This document shows positions 34,554 to 39,882 of a stretch of DNA of 39,882 nt, in pieces. Origin of the DNA: Peptococcaceae bacterium (GTDB taxonomy: Bacteria; Bacillota; Desulfitobacteriia; Desulfitobacteriales; Syntrophobotulaceae). A program made the position numbers and the translations under genes. Within the stretch, counting starts at the first letter, position 1; each line of letters opens with the position of its first letter. The notes beneath the pieces are model-generated. The model did no database searches. It was not told the DNA's origin and worked only from the letters and a program-made list of their open reading frames with translations. The stretch is from NCBI GenBank assembly GCA_009783315.1, contig WRHI01000014.1, forward strand, positions 1 through 39,882. The letters are read 5' to 3'.

Positions 34554-35213
34554 TCAGTTAGCGTTAGGCGGTAAAATACCGCTCTTCTGTGCTTTCTTTT
34601 TTGCGGACAGTACACACCAAAGAGATATTAACCCAGCCACGATGTATAATATAATGGACAGATAATACCAAAAGGTATATTTAGCTATGAGCAAATTTTC
34701 TTCGGCCTGTTTGTTCACCACCATCGCCAGCACAATAAACCCAATCAAGCCCAAAGCTGAAAATCCTGTTGAAATCAAAAATAGCTTGCCATTGATAAAT
34801 TGAAGATTCTTCTTAAACTGAAATGCCACAAACAACGCCGCCGGAATCAGCAACAAGAAAAGCGCTGCGATATTTCCGTCCACTTTATTTGACGAACCAT
34901 AGGTTGACACAGTTTTTCCAAACGCGGTGTTCCAGCCGTTGAATGAAATTTCCACCCCTTGACAGCTTACCGAAAATAACGGCAGGAAAAATAAAACGCA
35001 TAGCGCAACCGCTGCCACTTTGACAATAGCAGCGACTTTAATCCGATTTCCGCCAATGGCTATGAGCATATCATCCTCGGATGTAAAATCCAGTTTAATG
35101 GATTGCCCGATTGATGTTTTAGGTGCCGCTGATTGTTGCGCTGCAGTGCAGCTGGGGCAGGGAGAGCCGTCCTCCGGGATCGCATTGCCGCAGCGAGTAC
35201 AGAATTTTGCCAT
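34554..35213 (-). CDS. zinc-ribbon membrane protein
   Basis: The 219-residue product opens with a CxxC–CxxC zinc ribbon (FCTRCGNAIPEDGSPCPSC), then a linker and about four membrane helices (hydrophobic segments near 58–78, 115–132, 140–165 and 180–205). The ATG at 35213 has AGAGG seven bases upstream and begins the zinc ribbon, so it is preferred to the longer frame from 35300, which would overlap the preceding gene. It lies in an operon-like run with another zinc-ribbon protein upstream and the Lgt-like gene downstream. Function unknown; a membrane sensing or scaffold role is possible. Confidence 0.7.
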   Translation of the reverse strand: MAKFCTRCGNAIPEDGSPCPSCTAAQQSAAPKTSIGQSIKLDFTSEDDMLIAIGGNRIKVAAIVKVAAVALCVLFFLPLFSVSCQGVEISFNGWNTAFGKTVSTYGSSNKVDGNIAALFLLLIPAALFVAFQFKKNLQFINGKLFLISTGFSALGLIGFIVLAMVVNKQAEENLLIAKYTFWYYLSIILYIVAGLISLWCVLSAKKKAQKSGILPPNAN

Positions 35214-35260
35214 ACCGATACCTCTTTCTAAATTATTAGTCCTTGATTCTCGATTTAATG

Positions 35261-36652
35261 CTAATACGACGAACCTAGCGAAATGCTTTGCAGAACCCAA
35301 GCACTGTTTTCATACACAAAAATGAACTGAATGATCTGTTTTTGGTCTGTAAAAGTTTTTTCTTCAAGGGAAAGGCCAAACCAAGAATTATTGACCACCT
35401 TCACGGAATCAAAATTAACTTCCATTGAACAGGTATAGGTCAGCCCCTTGCTCATTTCTTTTTGATATCCTTTATCAGCAAAGGATTTTAAAGCAGCACT
35501 TTTATAACCGACGCCATCGTCATTCAATTTAACCTTTTTAACAAAATCATCATACACGCTTTTGATTTTATCCGCTTTTTCTGTGTCGCCGGTACAGGAA
35601 AGACCTAATGCGTCAAAACTCTTTCCTTCAATAGCGCCTAGGAAGATGCTGCTGTAATCGTCCTCAGTCTTTTTCGCCAAATCTTTGCAGATGCTTTCTT
35701 TCATGATCATCTTAGATACTATTGTACCATTACTGTTTCTGCTGATTGAAACCTTTTCTTCATAGTCTTCACAAAAATTGTTTATTACGGCTAAATGATG
35801 GGAACCCGCGAAAATCTTTGGGATTTTGTACGTGTCCATGTTTGCAGTATCGAAATCGTAATTGCTAGATTTATAATCTGGCTGCAAATCTGTGAGGGCG
35901 ATACCATCAACGCTGACAGATGAGCCTTGCGGAACGGATACAGTATAACCAGATACCAACAGATTATCGATGTTCACGTTATAATCATCGAAAAAAAGGA
36001 GTTTCTTTTTGCTGTTTTTCACCAAAGTGATTGTCTGCGTATTCTGCGCAGAAGCTCCTTTAACAGCATATCTTACTGAGTAGGTCTTCGTAAAGCCATC
36101 ATCAGAACCCATCAGATCACCGCTTATCCCCCATTGTTTCATCAGCTCTTTTTCTTCTTTGCTTATCTTCTCTTTTCCCAGTTCAGTGATGGAAAAATTC
36201 ACAACGTCTCCTATTTCCTCTCCTTTTTCATTCATGTATTCTGCAAAATTTTCTTTATTCACAAAATCAGACGTGTCCAGAGCCAGATATTTGAACGCTT
36301 CTTCATAATTGCCGCTGGATACTGCCTTAAAGTATCCTTTTGCAATGCCTGACGGATTTGTAACCGCATTACCGATTGCAAAAAGGGCCAAAATAACAAC
36401 CGCCAGCGCAACAGCTGCCGCCGTTATCATTTTCACCTTTTTGGGAATATTCTTTATTGCTTTTCCAACAGATGCAATTGAAAAATTAGAAGACGCATTT
36501 GCCGGTCTCAGTATTAAAGAATCATTAACAATCGGCTGATTATCTACCAGCTCAGCTCCGCAGAACTCGCAGTAGCCTGCGGCGGCTTCATTTTTCTGTC
36601 CGCACTCAGGACAGAACATGCCCTGTTGTTTTGCATCAATTGATGTTGACAT
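35261..36652 (-). CDS. zinc-ribbon, single-pass membrane protein with TcaA/YvbJ-like extracellular domains
   Basis: The 463-residue product has an N-terminal zinc ribbon (FCPECGQKN then GYCEFCGAEL), a basic linker, one membrane helix (about 75–95) and a large extracytoplasmic part. That part contains an NTF2-like segment with KGYFKAVSSGNYEEAFKYLA and later beta-rich segments with GYTVSVPQGSSVSVDG and SHHLAVINNF. This zinc-ribbon, helix and repeated-domain layout resembles TcaA/YvbJ-type envelope proteins. GGAGG lies six bases before the ATG. It is the first gene of a run with the next zinc-ribbon and Lgt-like genes. Role not established. Confidence 0.7.
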   Translation of the reverse strand: MSTSIDAKQQGMFCPECGQKNEAAAGYCEFCGAELVDNQPIVNDSLILRPANASSNFSIASVGKAIKNIPKKVKMITAAAVALAVVILALFAIGNAVTNPSGIAKGYFKAVSSGNYEEAFKYLALDTSDFVNKENFAEYMNEKGEEIGDVVNFSITELGKEKISKEEKELMKQWGISGDLMGSDDGFTKTYSVRYAVKGASAQNTQTITLVKNSKKKLLFFDDYNVNIDNLLVSGYTVSVPQGSSVSVDGIALTDLQPDYKSSNYDFDTANMDTYKIPKIFAGSHHLAVINNFCEDYEEKVSISRNSNGTIVSKMIMKESICKDLAKKTEDDYSSIFLGAIEGKSFDALGLSCTGDTEKADKIKSVYDDFVKKVKLNDDGVGYKSAALKSFADKGYQKEMSKGLTYTCSMEVNFDSVKVVNNSWFGLSLEEKTFTDQKQIIQFIFVYENSAWVLQSISLGSSY

Positions 36653-36766
36653 GTATTACCTCCAAAAATGTACATATTGATAAACACATACGAATGCCAG
36701 TAAGCAAATTCTCAATAATAAAAAACACCAATCCTCCGACATAACGCTGCTATTGTACAACAAAAA

Positions 36767-36785
36767 AGGCGTTTTTGCAACGCCT
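36767..36785 (-). terminator. intrinsic terminator of the YtrA–ABC–GIN operon
   Basis: AGGCGTT (36767–36773) pairs with AACGCCT (36779–36785) around a 5-nt loop. On the minus strand it is followed by a run of six or seven T (36767–36762). It lies 63 bp after the GIN lipoprotein gene. Confidence 0.8.
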
Positions 36786-36847
36786 CTTTTGTAAATTCTG
36801 CATTTTTCCCTCATTAACATAATCCTCGAAATGAAACTGCATCCAAG

Positions 36848-37600
36848 CTAATCCAATTTCTTCACACTCACCAACCCGCCTCTGCTGATATCAAGACTGG
36901 GCGACCCTTTGTATTCCACTGCCCCCAAACCGCCCGCGCTGATACGCAGGCTTTCGGAACAGCTAACTCTAACCATCCCGACACCCGCCAAATCCACCGC
37001 CGTCGTCCGCGTCTGCAGCGGCAAAGCATCCAAGTTGCCCGCGCCGGACATGTTAAGTTCCGCTATGTCGGCCTTGCCGGACAGTTCGAAATCACCCGCG
37101 CCGGACATATTAACCGCCAGCTTGCCCACATTAAGATTGGCTTTACCCGTGGCCGCGCCTCCGAGATTGAGGGTAAAAGAATCGGCGGTGATGGTATCGT
37201 ACGCTGTAAAATCTCCTGCACCCCGCAAAGATAACCCCTCCAACACAGGCGTCGAAACCGTCAGCACAGGGATTCTGCCGTCAGACCAACCCCAAGGGAT
37301 ATTTCTTGTCGCGCGAACTGTCAAGACGCCGCCCGACTCCTCCACAACGATATACTCCCGCAGGTTGGCCTGGATCTCCAGCATAACTGTATCAGCAGGC
37401 ACGGCATAATAACGGATATCACAGAGGAGTTCCACATTGATTTCAGCAATCTCCCCCACCGGGAAGGTATAGCTCTCCAGGGGACCCTCCCCCACAATTC
37501 CGCCGCCTCCCGGAGACAAACTGACTGTTACACAGCCGCTAAAACACACCACAATAAAAACAGCGCAGAGGGCCCAAGACAACATCCTTTTCATCTTCAT
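36848..37600 (-). CDS. GIN-domain (DUF2807) lipoprotein
   Basis: The 250-residue product has a lipoprotein signal ending VCFSGC (Cys23). The body is a beta-helix-like GIN domain with repeated short strands and recurrent GAGDF, GAGNL and GLGAV turns, typical of DUF2807 head domains. The start codon overlaps the permease stop (ATGA), and GGAAG lies eight bases upstream. It is the last gene of the operon, suggesting an envelope adhesin or stress-related lipoprotein acting with the transporter. The exact role is unknown. Confidence 0.8.
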   Translation of the reverse strand: MKMKRMLSWALCAVFIVVCFSGCVTVSLSPGGGGIVGEGPLESYTFPVGEIAEINVELLCDIRYYAVPADTVMLEIQANLREYIVVEESGGVLTVRATRNIPWGWSDGRIPVLTVSTPVLEGLSLRGAGDFTAYDTITADSFTLNLGGAATGKANLNVGKLAVNMSGAGDFELSGKADIAELNMSGAGNLDALPLQTRTTAVDLAGVGMVRVSCSESLRISAGGLGAVEYKGSPSLDISRGGLVSVKKLD

Positions 37601-38355
37601 AGATTAATCTTCCTTTCCATAAGCCTCGACGTCAGAACAAACAACACCGCCGCCTCAGCCAGGGTCAGCAAGGCATACACAATTGTCCCCACAACCCCAC
37701 CAAGATAGATGTTGAAAAACACCCCGAACCGGCTAACTGTACCAAAAGGCGCCAGAACGATCTGAGACAAGCTCACGGCGTAGAGAATTCCCAAAGCCAC
37801 CAAAACGGTCAGCAACCCTCCGGCGGGTTTTTGGTAGAACACTGACTTCCTGAGGGTCACACAGAACAGAACAATCATCACCATCAGCAGATACCCCGCC
37901 ATCAACAGCGCGATGTTCAATAGCACGTAAAACACCTCGACCCCGCTCCCACGGATAGCCTCCCAAACAATGCCAACGCTGTCGCCGGCCAAAATAAGAG
38001 ACATCCACACCTCGCCGGTAATCACAACGGCCATGGTCACAACATCCCACACCATCATAACGATAACGCCCGTTAACAAAGTCTGCCAACGCGGCACGGG
38101 AGTCAAGGCATGGAGGTAAGCCCCCGGCACAGCGAACATACGGCGGACAATCATAACATCGCCGACAATGTTTGCCGCCAGCATAACAGCAATAGCAATC
38201 CCGCCCAAAGCCACAGCGGTCACTTGCGCGGCAAAAGGAAGCCACCCCAAAGATCCCAAAGCGATAAAAATAAAAAACATGATAAAAATCACGGCAAAAA
38301 CGCCGCCCCGGGCAGACAACCCAGTCATAAACGCGTGCTTAAATTGAGCCTTCAC
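37597..38355 (-). CDS. ABC-2-type permease
   Basis: The 252-residue product has about six membrane helices and no recognised catalytic motif. It is the membrane partner of the ATPase encoded just upstream. The longer frame from 38550 runs through the ATPase gene in another frame. The GTG at 38355 has GGAGG nine bases upstream and overlaps the ATPase end by 17 nt, so it is the start. Substrate unknown; YtrA-type operons elsewhere encode exporters linked to cell-envelope stress. Confidence 0.8.
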   Translation of the reverse strand: MKAQFKHAFMTGLSARGGVFAVIFIMFFIFIALGSLGWLPFAAQVTAVALGGIAIAVMLAANIVGDVMIVRRMFAVPGAYLHALTPVPRWQTLLTGVIVMMVWDVVTMAVVITGEVWMSLILAGDSVGIVWEAIRGSGVEVFYVLLNIALLMAGYLLMVMIVLFCVTLRKSVFYQKPAGGLLTVLVALGILYAVSLSQIVLAPFGTVSRFGVFFNIYLGGVVGTIVYALLTLAEAAVLFVLTSRLMERKINL

Positions 38356-39067
38356 GGATGAACACCTCCAAATACGCCTGTTCCACAGTTTGATTGTTCT
38401 CCTCACGCATGGCGTCGCAGGCGCCGGTAAAGACAATCCTCCCCTTGGACAGAAAATAGACGCTGTCAAAAATACGTTCGATATCCTTAACAAGATGCGT
38501 AGAAACCAACGTGGACGCGCCCTCAGGCTGCAGCGCGAGAATCGCGTCAATAACCTTCATTTTTCCCACAGGATCGATGCCATCCAAAGGTTCGTCCAAC
38601 AAATACAAGCGCGTTTCCCGGGAAAAAGTCAGACTGAGGACAAGCCGTTCCTTCATCCCCTTAGACAGGCGGCGAACATAAGTATCTTGCAGTTGATCCA
38701 GCTCAAGAATGCCCATCAGCTCGTCGGCGCGGGCCTGAACATAATCTGAATACATTTCCCGGTAAAAACCGAAGGCATCTCGCACACGCATCCACCCTGG
38801 GAAAGTCAACGCATCGGGACAAAAAGCAATGGTTTTACGGGCTTCCGGTCCGGGCTCAGCGCCCTCAGCATAGTGTATCCGGCCCGCGGTAGGCTGTAAC
38901 AGTCCCGCCACCGTTTTCAACAAAGTGGTTTTTCCGGAAGCGTTGGGCCCCAGCAACCCCACAATCTGCCCTGCCGGAATGGACATGTCCACGCCGCGCA
39001 AAGCTTCGCAGTTTAAAAAATGTTTCTCCAGGCCAACGATCTCAAGAACCGGCTTCACAAGGCTCAT
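38339..39067 (-). CDS. ABC-2-type transporter ATP-binding protein
   Basis: It energises the exporter with the next gene. Walker A is GPNASGKTT, a GPN variant of the usual GxxGxGKT with Ala-Ser in the loop. The signature is LSKGMKERLVLSL, Walker B is LYLLDEPLDGIDP, and the switch is STHL. The ATG at 39067 is directly adjacent to GAGGGG, so a GTG at 39058 (nine bases after it) may be the real start. The gene overlaps the regulator end, giving a tightly coupled operon. Confidence 0.88.
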   Translation of the reverse strand: MSLVKPVLEIVGLEKHFLNCEALRGVDMSIPAGQIVGLLGPNASGKTTLLKTVAGLLQPTAGRIHYAEGAEPGPEARKTIAFCPDALTFPGWMRVRDAFGFYREMYSDYVQARADELMGILELDQLQDTYVRRLSKGMKERLVLSLTFSRETRLYLLDEPLDGIDPVGKMKVIDAILALQPEGASTLVSTHLVKDIERIFDSVYFLSKGRIVFTGACDAMREENNQTVEQAYLEVFIREGSI

Positions 39068-39458
39068 CCCCTCTCATGTATGTCGTCATAAATAACGCGA
39101 GTTCATCCAGAATGTCTTTGTCCGCGCATCCCAGAGCGCGCATCTCTTCCACAAATCGGCGCAAGGAATCCTGAGCCAAGTCGCGACGTGTTTGATCCAT
39201 CATGTTTTCATCCTCCGTAAAAAAATATCCTGTACCTCGTTTGCTGCTGATCAATTTGCCCCGTTCCATTTCCTGGTATACGCGCTGTATGGTGTTTGTG
39301 TTGACTTTGAGAAGCACCGACAATTCACGAATGGACGGGATGCGTTCTCCGGGGCGGATGTCGCCCCGGACGAAGGCCCGGCTGAATTGGAGGATGATTT
39401 GACGGTAAATCGGCATGCGGTCGTCAAAAGACAAACTCCATTGTTCCCACGATTGCAT
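39042..39458 (-). CDS. YtrA-subfamily GntR transcriptional regulator
   Basis: The 138-residue product has the GntR winged helix (MPIYRQIILQFSRAFVRGDI, then RIPSIRELSVLLKVNTNTIQ, then RVYQEMERGKLISSKRGTGYF). It has only a short C-terminal helix instead of a large effector domain, which defines the YtrA subgroup. AGGAGG lies seven bases before the ATG. It is the first gene of the operon with the ABC-2 exporter and GIN lipoprotein, and by family behaviour it probably represses it. Effector unknown; envelope-active compounds are known inducers in relatives. Confidence 0.9.
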   Translation of the reverse strand: MQSWEQWSLSFDDRMPIYRQIILQFSRAFVRGDIRPGERIPSIRELSVLLKVNTNTIQRVYQEMERGKLISSKRGTGYFFTEDENMMDQTRRDLAQDSLRRFVEEMRALGCADKDILDELALFMTTYMRGDEPCEAGS

Positions 39459-39474
39459 TGTTCCACCTCCTCAT

Positions 39475-39513
39475 GTGTACCACTACACTATCACACTCTG
39501 ACAGTGCTGTCAA
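39475..39513 (-). promoter_or_regulatory. promoter and candidate operators of the YtrA-type operon
   Basis: TTGACA (39513–39508) on the minus strand is a consensus −35, with a poor −10 near TAGTGT (39490–39485). A 6-bp-arm palindrome TGACAG-N2-CTGTCA (39499–39512) overlaps the −35. The dyad GTGTA-N4-TACAC (39475–39488) lies at the −10/start region. GT…AC half-sites are the usual GntR operator form. Confidence 0.55.
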
Positions 39514-39665
39514 CAGGTTTGGCAGAAAAAATTTTTGCGGGTCGAAAAACCGAGTCGAAAAACCGTTATCCTATGTATTTGTTGCCCTGGCCGCGTTGTA
39601 CACATTGGGCGTCGCGGTGACAACGATTATGCCACCGCGAGCAATAATTCATGAAAGTTCGTGCC

Positions 39666-39881
39666 TCAGCCTTCTCCAGCCTTTCTGGTTGGGGACTGAA
39701 TTGATACAGTCTTTTGCGGCACAAACAACGCAGCCGCGAACAAGGCAAGCCCAATAATCAACATGACCAGCAACGGGACAATAACGCTGTTTTTGACGCC
39801 GCCGCCCATAGTGACCATGGCTCGAACCCCTTCTCCTAGGAACCGCTGGGGCATCCAGGGATAGAATAAGGTTCTGTACCA
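39666..39881 (-). CDS. C-terminal part of a membrane protein (cut by window edge)
   Basis: The frame is open from the right edge to a TGA at 39666–39668 and encodes about 71 residues. It reads FYPWMPQRFLGEGVRAMV, then GGGVKNS, a hydrophobic VIVPLLVMLIIGLALFAAALF helix and a short basic tail. A PWMP–RFxxEGxRA segment followed by a last helix resembles the end of YhgE/Pip- or ABC-2-type membrane proteins. The rest of the gene lies beyond the window. It is followed by the 5' region of the YtrA operon and probably belongs to a different transcript. Confidence 0.5.
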   Translation of the reverse strand, partial: WYRTLFYPWMPQRFLGEGVRAMVTMGGGVKNSVIVPLLVMLIIGLALFAAALFVPQKTVSIQSPTRKAGEG

Positions 39882-39882
39882 A

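Overview
The window looks like a chromosomal segment of a Gram-positive, Clostridia-type Firmicute of intermediate GC content. The evidence is the cluster dgt–dnaG–rpoD followed by tRNA-Asn and tRNA-Ile(CAT), strong GGAGG-type ribosome binding sites, BlaI/BlaR1-type and YtrA-type regulators, an HD-GYP response regulator, and an Lgt-like protein. I cannot name a genus from the sequence alone.

Layout, left to right. (1) 1–870: the tail of a probable transposase, a small membrane-protein gene that may be decayed, and a strong bidirectional terminator. (2) 868–9227 (minus strand): one promoter drives a BlaI-type repressor, then a BlaR1-type membrane protease whose extracellular sensor is two tandem concanavalin/LamG-like modules, then an 1816-residue secreted glycoside-hydrolase-like protein carrying three more copies of the same module. 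This is the most interesting system in the window: it reads as a self-contained extracellular glycan-sensing and glycan-degrading operon. (3) 9149–9934: promoter and operator DNA, the relic of a DUF3368 protein, a dispersed repeat, and the promoter and hairpin leader of a helicase gene. (4) 9935–16865 (plus strand): a Ski2/HelY-like helicase, then menA and menG, then a three-gene NitT/TauT-type ABC importer. (5) 17062–19447: a cupin, an AraC regulator and a REC–HD-GYP protein. (6) 19448–20331: a mobile-element graveyard with a MITE-like palindrome flanked by 9-bp direct repeats, a broken relB–yoeB toxin–antitoxin pair, and a second copy of the dispersed repeat. (7) 20332–25083: pncB, rtcB, a flavin reductase with an in-frame 33-bp minisatellite, and a lipoprotein. 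(8) 24013–26235: a family of tRNA-end-associated palindromic repeats surrounding a small heptad-repeat coiled-coil gene, then the two tRNAs. (9) 26355–33380 (minus strand): rpoD, dnaG, dgt and a class A penicillin-binding protein in which the catalytic motifs have decayed. (10) 33519–36652: a small hypothetical gene, an Lgt paralogue and two zinc-ribbon membrane proteins. (11) 36848–39881: a YtrA-type GntR regulator, an ABC exporter and a GIN-domain lipoprotein in one overlapping operon, then the end of another membrane protein.

Functionally, the window mixes core information-processing genes (rpoD, dnaG, tRNAs, rtcB, helicase) with cofactor supply (menaquinone tail steps, NAD salvage) and envelope sensing (BlaR1-like operon, YtrA operon, zinc-ribbon proteins). 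All calls come from reading the sequence. No database search was possible, so family assignments rest on recognised motifs and gene order.
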